From positions 57,357,001 through 57,421,000 of the forward strand of contig CM074855.1 in assembly GCA_037501455.1 (NCBI GenBank): 64,000 nucleotides of DNA, given 5' to 3'. The DNA is from Lantana camara (lineage: Eukaryota > Streptophyta > Magnoliopsida > Lamiales > Verbenaceae). The translations under genes and the position numbers were made by a program. Numbering within the stretch: position 1 is the first letter of the stretch; every line of letters starts with the position of its first letter. The notes below the pieces were generated by a model. That model saw only the letters and a program-made list of their open reading frames with translations. It did not search any database and was not told where the DNA came from. This document shows, one piece after another, positions 22,501 to 35,400 of the stretch.

Positions 22501-23602
22501 TCATGTATAAGCAAGGAAATCAGCTACACAAGCGAATAGGTCACAAGAGCAAAAATCCCTAAAAGTTGATACCAAACTCATCACCCAAACCCTAATCAAA
22601 TCTGATCCAAATCAAGCATTTAATGGATGAAATCAAGCATAATAGAGTAGAGAAGACATAAATATTCATACCTTGAAGATTAGAAGAAGAAGGGAGGTGA
22701 TTTGAGCTCCAAAATCACATGAATGGCCAAGGTTTCCTCTCCTTTCTTCTCTCTTTCTCTCTCGATCAGTTCCAGCTGCAAGGGGAGATATTTTGGCTCG
22801 GTTTTCAGAAGTAAAGGGGGAAGAAAGAGCTTAACTCAAGGTACATAAGTCATGGTTTAAAGCATGGTTAGGTTAGAGGAGTGTTAAGGGTCCCACCACG
22901 AAGACTAGTCAACAAAAGAAGCTCTTCTTGCACGAGTTGCTTGTTACGGTTGGATTTCGGAGGTCTTAATGATTTCAAAAAGGTATGAGGCTTGTTCCAT
23001 TGTCTCCGAATCGTCGATACGAAGGCAACGGAGGTGTCGGAATTCGAATCCGAATTCCCGAGCTCAAGATATCACGTAAGGAACCAAGGGTGCGCTAATT
23101 GCTCGTTAGCCCCCGATTTGGTTCCACAATCAAAATTAAATTCGTTAACACAACAAATGAGTCCGAAAACATAAACCGAGCATATAGGCATGTTCATAAC
23201 ACACATATTAACGACATACTAAATTTCCATACCATTCCGATATCATTACATATATGAACGAAGTACGAATAGAACACTCATGCGCATGAATGAATTCATA
23301 ACGTTATAAATTAATTACTAAAACTTAAATCCCATTTTAATTAAATTAAAACCAACTAATAACATGTTGAAATTAATTAACGAAATTACCGAAATAGTTA
23401 AGGTAACACGAAACCTTAATTAAGAAATTAAACACTAAATATCAAAGTAAAATAAAATGAATTAATCAAAATAACCATAGTCTATAGTTTAAATCAAATA
23501 TAAACACTTATAAACAATTAATCATATAATTAAATAATTAATTTCCGCAACTTATAAACAAATACGCCACATTATTTTAAACTGAAAAACTGGGGTGTTA
23601 CA
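19590..23602 (-). repeat. Element B 5' LTR (4013 bp)
   Basis: It pairs with 12349-16362. Structures at plus-strand positions are: GCTAGGCGGAA (19714-19724) with TCCGCCTAGC (19985-19994); CAGTCT hairpin (20047-20063); long-stem arms 20108-20121 and 20179-20192; palindrome array 21656-21780; early palindrome GGAATTCG-AATC-CGAATTCC (23039-23058, perfect 8-bp stem). Confidence 0.93.
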
Positions 23603-23941
23603 TTGTTTATGTATGGAGCGTACATATATATGGTACCTATATGTATCTTATTCAGACTTAAATGTTGGTGACCTAGAGCATATAGCTCAATATATGGAAT
23701 ACATGTTGGTACCTAGAGCATCTAGCTCAGCATATAATATATGAATGATTGCTTCCGCCTTTCTGTTACTCTGATTGTTGTTGTTGTTGTTGTTGGGGTT
23801 TAAGTTATAGGTTAGTCCCGCCTGGCTTAGCGAGTGTGTATGTCTCCGTTCACTATGATTCGGCTCGTGTGTGGAAATCCATTTCATATACGGGTCGGGT
23901 CATGGTGCGGGGGATGTGACGTCTCGCGCTCGGGCGTTACA
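23603..23941 (+). repeat. Element A 3' LTR, right part
   Basis: It resumes with the duplicated TTGTT, matches 4672-5011 of the 5' LTR (including a GTT repeat run near 23780 and TCCCGCCTGG at 23816-23825) and ends GGGCGTTACA. GTTGG at 23942-23946 is the right-hand flank of A. Confidence 0.92.
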
Positions 23942-23946
23942 GTTGG

Positions 23947-26900
23947 GATTTATTTTATTATTTTGTTATTCAATTTACACGTGTTATGATAATTTATAAA
24001 TTATATTTCAACCGTGATTACATTAAATTATGTGAAAACGTGTTAATTTGTGAGTTATTGTACAATTGGAGTTCAATTGTTACACGGATTAATTGTCAAA
24101 CATGATTTAATTGCTTATGTGTCCTTAATTGATCATTTATTTAAAGTAGAGGGCTAAATTGCATACTTATTTCTTGGGCTTAAGTGATCAATTTGCAAGC
24201 CTCCCATCCTTAAATGCATGATTATATTAAATGTTAATTACTTTATTTTAATAATATTAATATCAAATATATTTATATATATATATATATATATGTTAAT
24301 TGTGTACATTATTTGATATTAAGTATTTGATTGATTAATTTTGTCCATTTACATTAATGGAGTTAATTAGTGCATACAATTTATGGTAACTAATTATGCA
24401 TGCATATTATATTTATAATTATATATGTATTTATATTATATTATTTGTAATATTATGAATTTTATTGTTACATTGCGTATGAGTGACATTTACGTGCTTC
24501 GTTTCTATATGAATTGATACCGGAATTTCGTGCAAATTTAATATATTGAATTTATACGTGTCTTGTATATGAATCTATGTTCGTTTCGTATTTTCGGGTT
24601 CATTTGCATGTGTTTCGGATTTATTTTAATTTTGGAATCCAAGTCGGGGGCTAACTACCACTTAGCGCACCCTTGGTTCCGTATTTGATATCTTGAGCTC
24701 GGGAACTTGGATTTGAGTTCTGTCAACTTTGTTGAACTTGTATCAAACATTCGGGTTTAATAAACTTAGCCTTATATTTTTCCAAAGTCATTTGAACCTC
24801 CGAAGTCCAACCGAAAAACGAAAAGGCGACCAAACTGACCTTGTTGCACATATATGGCCATAACTCATTCATTTATTGGCCAAATTAACCATGGTTCCAC
24901 TCTATAGAACCCTAACTCAACCCTTTATTCTACCATTAGCCCCCCAAACCGAACTAACCCTTCCCACTTGCTGAAAATTGGCCAAACATCTTCTGCTTCC
25001 CAGTTTTTCCCGTAGCTCAAGCATTACCAAGAGATTCAAGCTCAAATCTTCTTCCAAACCTCCATTAATCCACAAGGTAAGCTTAGATATGTTATGTACA
25101 ATCAATATGAGTCATTTTCATTCATTCATCCCTAATTTTCATCATGATTTCATGGATATATGGCTGCCTTGAGTAGATCTTTAGGTTTTGAGCATTTTGG
25201 TTGATCTCTTTCAATTCTTGAGCTTTTTGAATGATTCCAAGCATGAAAATGATTGTTTTGATCTCCATTTTACATTTATGGTGATGTATTAGCTGTTAGT
25301 TGAGGCATTTATGAGCCACCATTAATGAGTTGTTGAAGCTTTGGCATGAAATGATCACCATACACCCCACCTCACGTCTTGTTGGTTTGAGAGCATGGTT
25401 GCACGTTGGTTTGGAGTTATTTTTGCTGCATACTTGTGATTAATTGATGGCTCAAACTGTTGGGAAGGTTGTGCCTTAGTTGTGCTCTGTTTCGTTGTTT
25501 CTCTGTTTTTCTACTCCGTAATTCAGACACGGGCGTGTCAACTTTTTCTTCTTCAGCATGACACGGGGGTGCACGTTTATCTGATCCCGTTGTACCGAGA
25601 CACGGGGGTGTCCCGGTTTACTTTATATTTGTGACACGGGCGTGTTACCTTCTGAATTTCTTGCATATATGTACGTTACATGCATGTGGTGTATATATAT
25701 ATATATATATTTATATATGTTTATTACATATTAAATGTTATTTGATTTAATTGAATGTGTTTAATTGTTTATGTTCTAATTGTAAATGCGATTGAATACG
25801 TGTTATGCTCCTATTTGAATTCTTTGATTAATTAGATTGAAAATGTGAATTTATGAATTCGAATGAGAGTGAATGAATGACTTGATTATATGATTTAAAT
25901 TCCTTAATAGAGCACATGAACATTTTCATAACATAATCTTATCTTTTACATATTCATATCATGATCATTACATTGCCGGGCGTCTTATTTGGTCATATTG
26001 AGTCACACTTTACCTTTCTTGCACAGATTTTGATCCCGTTGGAGATGAGGCTGGTCAGTGAGTGGCTATCCGGGGAGGCATGGGTCGACGGTGATCCCTC
26101 ACACTAGTTCCACCAATGAAAGGCATAACCGGACCTCGTTAGGAGTTAGCGAGGAATGGACGCTGAGCGCCATCTGGGGAGTCATGTAACCCCTTTTGGT
26201 TAATGAATGGGTGGTCGGGCCTTGCAAACCACCACCAACCCGGAGGAAGAAGGTGTAAATGTTAATGAATGTGCACAAAGGAATGTTATGCATGAAAAGA
26301 AAGAATGAACAAATGTCTAAATGATTTACACAAGGTGTTGGTTGGAGATAATGCATGCCCACTCGCCGGGCCAATAATGACCTAATGTAATTGAATCGTT
26401 ATAATCCCTTTTGATGATTTCTATTCACCCACTTGGGAAATTCTTTAAAAACTTCACTTGGGATTATAACCTGCATGTGAATGTTTAATTACCGCCGTAT
26501 ATTATATTTATGCCCGGTTTTTATACCCTCCAGTCCCTTTTGGACTGAACCCGTTTGGTTTTCAGCTGTGTCGTGCAGCTGTCGAGGGAGCTAGGCGGGA
26601 ATACGAGTCCTAGGTCTTGCATTCGTCTCTAGCTCTTATATTTTAGTTTTTACACTTGCATGCACTAGTTATGATTTGGTATACGAGTACTCTACTTTTG
26701 ATCCTTGTATATGAATGATATTATGGAGCGTACTTGTTTTGAGCCGTGACGGCAATTAATGATGTATATGACTTATTTTTGGAGCTGTGATGCTCATTGT
26801 ATATATATATATGATGTATATTCGCTTATTGCTTCCGCTTTAATGTTTATTCTGATTTTATGGTTTAAGGGTTAGCCCGCCTAGTTTAGAGTGTGTGTTT

Positions 26901-27001
26901 GTCCCCGTTCGCCATGACTTAGCTCGAGTATGGATCGTCCATTTCATATTCGGGTCGGCTCTCGGTGCGGGGGATGTGGTACCTTGCGCTCGGGTGCTAC
27001 A
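23947..27001 (+). repeat. Chimeric LTR: Z-type start joined to C-type body; 5' LTR of element C
   Basis: This is the continuation of the LTR begun at 1994. From about 24227 it aligns with element C's 3' LTR (from about 31858), but the preceding 280 bases do not, so two LTR families meet here in an AT-rich stretch. It ends GGGTGCTACA directly before C's primer site. Structures: early palindrome (24702-24721), palindrome array (25526-25650), long-stem arms GTTATAATCCC (26398-26408) and GGGATTATAAC (26460-26470), hairpin CAGTCC-CTTTT-GGACTG (26531-26547), and GCTAGGCGGGA (26590-26600) with CCCGCCTAG (26876-26884). Confidence 0.8.
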
Positions 27002-27009
27002 TCCTTAAG

Positions 27010-27038
27010 TGGTATCAGAGCTTAGGGTTGCAAAACCC
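27010..27038 (+). promoter_or_regulatory. Primer-binding site (initiator tRNA-Met) and GNRA hairpin, element C
   Basis: TGGTATCAGAGC (27010-27021) lies 8 bases after the LTR end. GGGTT-GCAA-AACCC (27025-27038) follows. The leader runs to about 27214. Confidence 0.9.
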
Positions 27039-27214
27039 GGGCTTTCGTATCGTGTAAGTCAGTCTAGGTCGTTCATCTTAGGGACTACTTGACAATGTGT
27101 TGCATATGCATCTTTTTCGTGCTTAGTTGTTTTAAATTTTGAATTTCGGGTGAATTAATTGCATTAACATGCATAAACTAAAAATAGCACGCATTTTTAG
27201 TGTTTATTGACAGG

Positions 27215-30200
27215 ATCCCTCCACGTAGACATCGAGATCAATCCCCAGGACGGCGTCATCATCGTGATCGTACTCCTACACCTCCACCTCCACAACCACC
27301 TCCAACAGAGGCCTTTGTTAATTCTGTTATCAATATCATAGATCAAAGGCTGCGAGATTATGTACCACCGGCACCTCCAGCACCACCTGCACCTGTTGTA
27401 CCGCCCGAAACACCGATTTCTGTTATACTTAGGGAGTTTCAGAATCAAAGACCTCTCAAGTTCTTCAAGGGAAATGATATGCAGGCGAAAGTGTGGCTGA
27501 AGGAAGTTGAGAGGATATGTGAGCTCATTCCATGTGAGTCCCGAGAGAAGGCTCGATGCACCATCACTTTAATACAAGGAAAAGGCTACTCTTGGTGGGA
27601 AAGCACACGGATAGTCTTCGAAGCAGCTGGAGAAGAGATCAATTGGGAAGTATTTACAAGGGAATTCAAGAATAAATTCATCCCTCCCTCATCCCGTACT
27701 CGAAGGCTTAGGGAATTCACCGAATTGAAGCAAGGATCGAGGTCTGTGGCCGAATATATTTCAGAGTATGAGAGGTTATCCCGCTATACACCAAATATAG
27801 CAGGCGATGACTTCCATAAGGTTATGCAGTTTTTTCAGGGGCTTCGACCGGATATGCAGACAGCTCTAGAGGTAGTTAATACGAGCACTTGGGCGAAGGC
27901 TACTTCGAAAGCCTTAAAGGTTGAAGATTCTGTGAATGCGAGGAGGCCAGTTTCTCGCCAAGGACAAGGATCAGGATTCGGCTGGGGATTCAACAAAGGA
28001 AAGAGGTCGATGAATGCACCAACTCCACCACAAAAAGGGCCTTTCAAGAAGCCGAGAATTGGAGGTCCGATTGCACCCATTCCACGACCACCTCAGGCTC
28101 CACCGGTTCCTAAGGGATCTCACAACGATCAGCCACCGTGTACTTATCGTGGATGGCCAACTCATTCTTTTAACAATTGCCGAAAAAGATTGATGTTGTG
28201 TTTGATTTGCAGGAAAGGAGATCATATGGCTTTTGCATGCCCGGACAAGATTCCAGGATATCAAGCTGGGGCTCAGAGACCGATGGTTCAGGCACGAGCT
28301 TATGCCCTTAAGCGCGAGGAGCAGAATATCGAGGTTGATCCAAACGCCGTGGTGGAAGGTACCGTTTGCATTCATAACACGAACATTCATGTATTACTCG
28401 ATCCGGGTGCCACGCATACTTTTATATCTTCTGATCTATGTGCCTCTTTGTGCCTACCTGTTATTTGCTCAAATTCTTGTTATTATGTGAGTTCGCCTCT
28501 TGGAGGTAGTTTGCAGACGGATCGGGTTGTCAGGGGTTGTTCAGTTTTGATAGAGGGGAAAGATTATCCGACAGATTTCATTGTGATGCCTATGAAGAAG
28601 TACGGGGTAATATTCGGGATGGATTAGTTGTATCGGCACCGGGCCAAAGTGGATTGTTTTAAAAAGAAGATTAAGTTGGGTCAAGAGTTGATTGGAGAAG
28701 TTGGGTCGAAGAATGTACCTCTTTTGTCGTTTATGGAAGCTCGCAAGTTGGTGAAGGATGGAGCCATGGGATTTATTGCCTATCTCCTTAATAAACCAAA
28801 GGATCAATCAAGTTTTTAGGAGACGACTGTGGTAAAGGAATATCCCGACGTATTTCCAGAAAATTTAGGTTCTCTACCACCGGATCGGGAGATTGAGTTT
28901 GTCATTGATTTATATCCGGGATCAGAACCTTATTCTAAGACTCCTTATAGAATCGCTCCGGCAGAGTTGAAGGAGTTGAATATTCAACTTGAGGAATTAC
29001 TCAAGAGCGGATATATCCGACCGAGTTCATCTCCGTGGGCTGCTCCGGTTCTCTTTGTCAAGAAGAAAGATGGATCGCTGAGGATGTGTATAGATTACCG
29101 GGAGCTTAATCGGATGACTATCAAGAATAAGTACCCGTTGCCCCATATTGAGTATTTATTTGATATGCTGCAAGGTTCAAGGGTTTATTCGAAATTGGAT
29201 TTAAGGCAAGGCTATTACCAGTTGAAAATCGAGGAAGAGGATACACCAAAGACAGGATTCAATACCCGGTATGGGCATTATGAGTTCGTAGTGATGCCGT
29301 TTCGTTTGACAAATGCCCCTGCAGCATTTATGGATATGATGCATCGGATTTTTCGGCCTTATTTGGATAAATTCGTTGTAATCTTCATCGATGACATTCT
29401 TGTGTATTCGAAGACTCCGGAAGATCATGCTAGACATCTCAAATTTGTATTGGAGACGTTGCGAGAGCACCGGTTGTATGCGAAGTTTAGTAAGTGTGAG
29501 TTTTGGATCGACCGGGTTGCTTTTCTAGGCCATATTATTTCAAGTAAGGGTTTGGAAGTTGACCCTTCAAAGATCGAGACAGTTATTAAATGGCAGAGTC
29601 CGAAGAATGCTTCCGAGGTTAGAAGTTTGTTGGGACTGGCAGGTTATTATCAACAATTTGTGAAGGATTTTTCAAAGATAGCCGGTCCTTTAACTCGATT
29701 GACTAAGAAGGTAGCTAAATTTGAGTGGGACGAGGCATGCGAAGCTAGTTTTCAACTCTTGATGGAAAAATTGACCACTGCACCGGTATTAGCACTCCCC
29801 GAGGGCACTGAAGGATACATGGTTTATACGGACGCCTCGAAAGAAGGATTGGGATGTGTTTTGATGCAGAATGGTAAGGTGATAGCTTATGCCTCGAGGA
29901 AATTGAAGGATCATGAACAGAATTATCCCACTCACGATCTCGAGCTTGCAGCAGTGATCTTCGCTTTGGGAAAGTGGAGACACTATCTTTACGGAGTTTC
30001 TTTCGAGATCTTTTCCGACCACAAGAGTCTTCAGTATTTGTTTTCTCATAAGAAATTAAACAAGAGACAAAGGCGTTGGATGGAGATTTTGGCGGATTAT
30101 GAATGTACGATTAGATACCATCCCAGAAAGGCCAACGTGGTCGCAGATGGGCTTAGTAGAAAGGCTAGCGTGTCGGGTGTTAAAGTGGAAACTGTGGATA

Positions 30201-31721
30201 AATCTGAGTCTTTCAAGCTGAGATCTAGTATTCGGAGTATTACCGTTCAACCGGACCTTCAGCAGAGATTGTTTGAAGCTCAGAGAGTGGATTCCGAGGT
30301 TCATAGGTTAGTGCAGAAAGCTAGAAATGGTTCAGAGAGTCCGTTCGGATTTGATGACACTGGGCTTCTATGGTTTAAGAACAGAGTGGTGGTTCCGGAA
30401 GAGTTGAGACGGTTGATATTGGAAGAAGCTCATCGATCAGGGTATTCGATATCCCGCGGGAAATAAGATGTATAAGGACTTAAAGAAATTTTATTGGTGG
30501 AATGGACTTAAGCGGGATGTAATCAATTTCGTGAGACATTGTTTGACTTGCCAAGTGGTGAAAGCAGAGCATCAGAAGCCATCGGGGCTACTTCAACCGT
30601 TACCTATTCCAGAATGGAAATGGCAGCAAGTGGCCATGGATTTCGTTACGGGTCTTCCTAGAGTGAAAGGTGGTTTAGATGGAATTTGGGAAATAGTGGA
30701 TCGATTAACGAAATCGGCACATTTTCTTACTATTCGGATGTCGGATAAGGTGAATAAATTAGCTAAGAAGTATGTTGATGAAATCGTCCGACTTCATGGA
30801 GTACCGGTTAGCATTGTATCAGATCGGGATTCAAGGTTTACTTCTAGATTTTGGCAAGAATTGCAAAGGAATCTGGGCACAAGGCTTCAATTCAGCACAG
30901 CTTTCCATCCTCAAACGGACGGGCAATCAGAGAGATTAATTAAATATTTAGAGGATATGTTGAGAGCATGTGCATTGGATTTTTCAAGTTCGTGGAACGA
31001 TCAATTGCCTTTGATTGAATTCGCTTATAATAACAACTTTCAAGCATCGATAGAAATGGCTCCATATGAGGCTCTCTACGGACGGAAATGCAGTTCACCG
31101 TTGTTCTTTGATTTGGAAGAATGGAATTGGACGAAGCAAGAGGGTGTGAAATGAGGGGAGAATAAGGAAAGACCCTCTAGGGCCGTGCAAGAAGCAACTG
31201 ATAAGATCCAAATAATCAGGCAACGGATGAAAGCAGCCCAGGACCGACAGAAAAGCTATGCCGATCACCGAAGGAAAGATCTTCAGTTTGAGGTTGGTGA
31301 TAGGGTATTCTTCAAAGCCTCACCTCGTAAGGGATTTTCGAGGATTGGAAAAGGAGGGAAATTGAATCCTCGGTATCTAGGTCCGTATGAGATTTTGGAG
31401 AAAATTGGAGATACGGCCTACCGTTTGGACCTACCCCCGAGTTTGACCGGAATCCATAATGTATTTCATGTGTCTCAACTTCAGAAATATTATCCGGATG
31501 AATCCGACATCATACCCGTTGAAGAAGTGGAGTTAGAACCGAATCTCACCTTCGTTCAGTAGCCGATTAAGATATTGGATCGTAAATTTCAGGAGCTTCG
31601 AAATCGTCAGATTCCACTAGTTAAAGTCTTATGGAGAAGTGATAAAATGGAAGAGGCTAAGTGGGAGACGAAGGATAAGATGAAAAGATTTCATCCCAAA
31701 TTGTTTTTGGGCGATCAATGA
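27215..31721 (+). pseudogene. Decayed gag-pol polyprotein, Ty3/gypsy chromovirus (element C)
   Basis: Domain order is the same as in elements A and F. The position of the family's first Met is ATC here (27215), so the usual start is lost. In the first zinc knuckle the second Cys is Arg (CTYRGWPTHSFNNC); the second knuckle is intact (CLICRKGDHMAFAC). The protease motif is LLDPGATHTF, RT has FIDD, RNase H has YTDAS, integrase has DD35E, and a GPY module and chromodomain follow. Breaks: stops at 28625 (a Trp position), 28817, 31152 (Arg position) and 31560, and a frameshift near 30450-30466 in the integrase zinc-finger region. The RT to integrase stretch 28829-30466 is otherwise open. It is immobile by itself. 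Confidence 0.93.
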
Positions 31722-31754
31722 ATACGAGGACGGATTCTTTTAAGGGAGAGAGGT
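31720..31754 (+). promoter_or_regulatory. Pre-PPT hairpin and polypurine tract (element C)
   Basis: GAATACG-AGGA-CGGATTC (31720-31737) starts inside the stop codon TGA (31719-31721). AAGGGAGAGAGG follows. One stem position is mismatched. Confidence 0.8.
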
Positions 31755-31909
31755 TGTGACGCCCCGATAATTCGGCCGTACAGGTATGACGTAATTATTT
31801 ACCAAATTGCGCGAAATAATTAATTATACGTGTTTTATGTATTTAATTTTACTTTAATTATATTAAATGTTAATTACTTTATTTTAATGTTATTAATATC
31901 ATATATATT

Positions 31910-31957
<48 letters not shown>

Positions 31958-32455
31958 TAATGCGTACGAATTATTTAATATTAAGTATTTGATTAATTAA
32001 TTTTGTCCATTTACATTAATTGAATTAATTAGTGCATGCAATTTATGGTAACTAATTATGTGTGCATGTATTAATAAGTTATATATGTATTTATATTATA
32101 TTATTTGTAATATTATTAATTTTATTGTTACATTGCGTATGAGTGACATTTACGTGCTTCGTTTCTATATGAATTGATACCGCAATTTCGTGCAAATTTA
32201 ATATGTTGGACTTATACGTGTGTTGTATATGAATCTATGTTCGTTTCGTATTTTCGGGTTCATTTGCATGTGTTTCGGATTTATTTTAATTTTGGAATCC
32301 AAGTCGGGGGACTAACGAGCACTTAGCTCACCCTTGGTTCCGTATTTGATATCTTGAGCTCGGGAACTCGGATCCGAGTTCCGTCAACTTCGTTGAACTC
32401 GTATCGAACATTCGGGTTTAATAAACTTAGCCTTATATTTTTCCATGTAGCACCC
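31755..32455 (+). repeat. Element C 3' LTR, left part
   Basis: It starts TGTGACGCCCCGATAATTC. It holds an (AT)n run (about 31919-31954) and a perfect 20-base palindrome GGAACTCGGATCCGAGTTCC (32363-32382) after TATCTTGAGCTC. It is interrupted after TTCCA (32451-32455) by a solo LTR. Confidence 0.9.
31919..31954. repeat. (AT)n microsatellite
   Basis: An uninterrupted AT dinucleotide run inside the C 3' LTR. The matching place in the 5' LTR (about 24275-24295) is much shorter. Confidence 0.95.
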
Positions 32456-35400
32456 CGCACGTAAGGCACCACATCCCCCGCACTATGGCTCAACACGAGT
32501 AACAAAACAGTAAATCCGCACCCATATCAAACCATAGCGAACGGGAGACAAACATAAAAACCTTCCTAAGCCAGGCGGAGCTAGACCCTGCAATGATAAC
32601 CATACAACAAAATATAATGCATAGCAAAGCCAAAGTTCAATCATACAAACCATAAGCAGAATTTGGGCTCTTCAGGCCTCTTTTAAATCATAGCAAATCC
32701 CAGTAAAGTCAATTCAATAATAATTTCATAAATGTTCAAGTTCAGGATACTATAGAATCGAATCATACAAAATTCCAATACATGAGTGAGTGTAGAGACT
32801 CTCCTAACCTAACTCGACCCACATAAAGACTCCAAACACCTCCGCCTAGCTCGAAACTCCAAGATCAAACCTGCACACTAAAAGATTGGGGAGGGAGAGG
32901 GTCAGTCTCTAGAAGACTGAGTGAGCAGGAGCAATATACATACATAAAAACATGCACATGCAAGTCATAAATTCCGAATGAGGTTTTATTTGAAATTAGT
33001 TCCCAAAAAGGGCAAGAGAATGATTAACCAATGCTCGGATTTTATGACTAATCATTTTAATTCATTACTCTCATAAATTATACATATACATAAGGCTCGG
33101 CTAGTGAGCGTGCACAATCTCCAACCAAACTCCGATCGTGTACAACAAATATCAATAATATGTTGATTAGGTGTTCATGCAATATCATAATACATGCATA
33201 CCATATATCATAAGACATATTTATTTGGGCGATCCGTGTCCCGGCCTTCCCGCACGGCGCATAAACATAACATAACATAACATAATCATAAATCATTTCC
33301 AACCTTCTTCCTCCGGGTGGTGGAAGGGTTAGCAAGACCCGACCACCTCATACATAGGCCAATGGGGTTTCATGACTCCCCCAAGGGCACTCAGCTCCCA
33401 TTCCTCGCTAAGCCTCCTAGCGAGGGCCGGTATCGCCGTAGTTGGTTGGGACTAGTATATGGGATCCCCGTCAGCCCTTGCTTCCTCGGTTAGCCACATA
33501 TACTAAGTCCCGGGGCCCGTACAATCATAAATCATAAATGTGTCTCGCCAAACATATCAATTCATAAGTACATATCATAATTCATAAATCATTTGAAAAG
33601 GGGTTTACTCGATCCATATTTACTCGATGACTTTACTTTAAAAGTAACATATTTATAATCATAAGGTTTTGGCCAAAGCTTTTCACATAAGGGTTGTAGG
33701 GTTTGTTACATAGCTAGAACAAAAACACCCTCACCTGAACCGTGACGAAACAAGGATACGAGTTACCAAGTGCCCGAAGGATCAAGATCTCTCCACCCTG
33801 GAGATAAACTGTGCAAAAGACAACATGACGTGTTTGTGAGGCTCAAGACTCTAAATGAACCATATATGACGCACGGCAATGCACAAGCATGATATGAAGG
33901 CATAAAGATGATATTATGTCATGAAACTGTTCATGTGCACTATTAAGGCATTTATATCGTATAACCAAGTCATTTACTCATTCATTCATTTTCATTCAAA
34001 TTCATTAATTCATATCTCCAATCAAATTAATTTAAGAATTCAAATAGGAGCATAGAACATATTCAAGATTTCCCAAAATGCTACTACATACTTCATATTA
34101 CATAAGATAGCATAATTCCAAGGTTTGACAACAAGAAGGAAGCATATGATATAGAAAATGAGTTACGCAATTCATAAACGACATATAAACACATATAAAC
34201 GGCATTAAGCAAAAACATGCCTACAACTCATCCAAATGCCATGAAATTAAACCACAATACTCTCAACATATAGCAAAACAAGTTCATAGTTCATCACAAA
34301 AGGAGATCAAGTCATTAAAGAGGTGAAACAAATCAAAAACCGAAAAGGAAGCAACAAGGACTGCGCAAGGGAAGGGACACGGGGGTGTCACCCTGCTTAG
34401 CCAAACTGAGCCACGACCGTGGCTCAGTACAGACCTGCCCAGAAGGTGTGACACGCCCGTGTCTCACACTTAAGTGTAAATGAGACACGGGGGTGTCACG
34501 GTACAGAACCAAAACGTTTACAAAGTTAAACCGACAAAACTGATCCCTTACAAACTCAATCCAAAACCATACCAAACCAACTCCAAATCTTATGAAACTT
34601 GATATACAACATATTTAGAATGTTAGGAACATATTTCATTTAGAGTTCAAAGGATAAATCAAACATTATGAGCATCTAAATCTTGCAGCAAAACTGGGCC
34701 GCCAAAATCGCACATAAGAGTCCTATTGGTTCAATCAAGCCATGATCAAGTACTTAGGGGTTGAATTTGGATCTGAAACCTTGGGGAAAGCATACTAACA
34801 TACTAAAAAACTAATATACTTCATATATATGCAAAATGGCACAAATTAAAGCACATTAGGGTGACCAACAACCACACAATTGCAACAGCAACAAGTCTGT
34901 CATAGATCATGCATAAGAACAGGCCATGTCTTTCGGTTTTGAGGCTTAAAATGAATCCAAATACTTAAAACATGAATTTTAACATATAGATAAATGGGTG
35001 TACATAATATCCATGCAATTTCACATGAAAATAAGATCATTTGATCAAGCAACAAAGCAAAATGAACAGCAGCAGTTCGGAAAACAAGGGAAGCAGTTTG
35101 ATCATCAAGTTTGGAGCTCCATATCTCATAATTTCATCAAAGGGTCAAGAGATAAAATCCTCCTAATATCATATACTATCAGTTAGGAAAGAAATAGGCC
35201 AAGAAAAAAGCTCATATGATCATGTATAAGCAAGAAAATCAGCTACACAAGCAAATAGGTCATAAGAACAAAAATCCCCAAAAGTTCATACCAAACTCAT
35301 CACTCAAAACCTAATCAAATCTGATCCAAATCATGTATTAAATAGATGAAATCAAGCATAATAGAGTAGAGAAGACATAAATATTCATACCTTGAAGATT

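Larger units (their letters stand above)
12349..23602 (-). mobile_element. Element B: complete non-coding (LARD-like) LTR retrotransposon
   Basis: The ends are TG...CA and the target duplication TTGTT lies at 12344-12348 and 23603-23607. On the minus strand the order is 5' LTR 23602-19590 (4013 bp), primer site, 3.2-kb interior, hairpin array, purine tract, 3' LTR 16362-12349 (4014 bp). The two LTRs look nearly identical, so the insertion is fairly recent. No reading frame in the interior resembles gag or pol. LTR and interior sizes fit large retrotransposon derivatives, which are known to depend on proteins supplied by related elements. Likely donors are elements of the F/A/C type, with which it shares primer site, leader and pre-PPT hairpin. 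Confidence 0.93.
2054..23941 (+). mobile_element. Element A: decayed Ty3/gypsy chromovirus with element B nested in its 3' LTR
   Basis: The element runs 5' LTR 2054-5011, tRNA-Met primer site 5021-5032, gag-pol pseudogene 5231-9698, purine tract 9719-9732, and 3' LTR 9733-12348 plus 23603-23941. The 3' LTR is split by element B, whose target duplication TTGTT flanks it. LTR ends are TG...CA. The two LTR copies are clearly alike with scattered substitutions and small indels, consistent with an older insertion than B or F. Confidence 0.93.
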
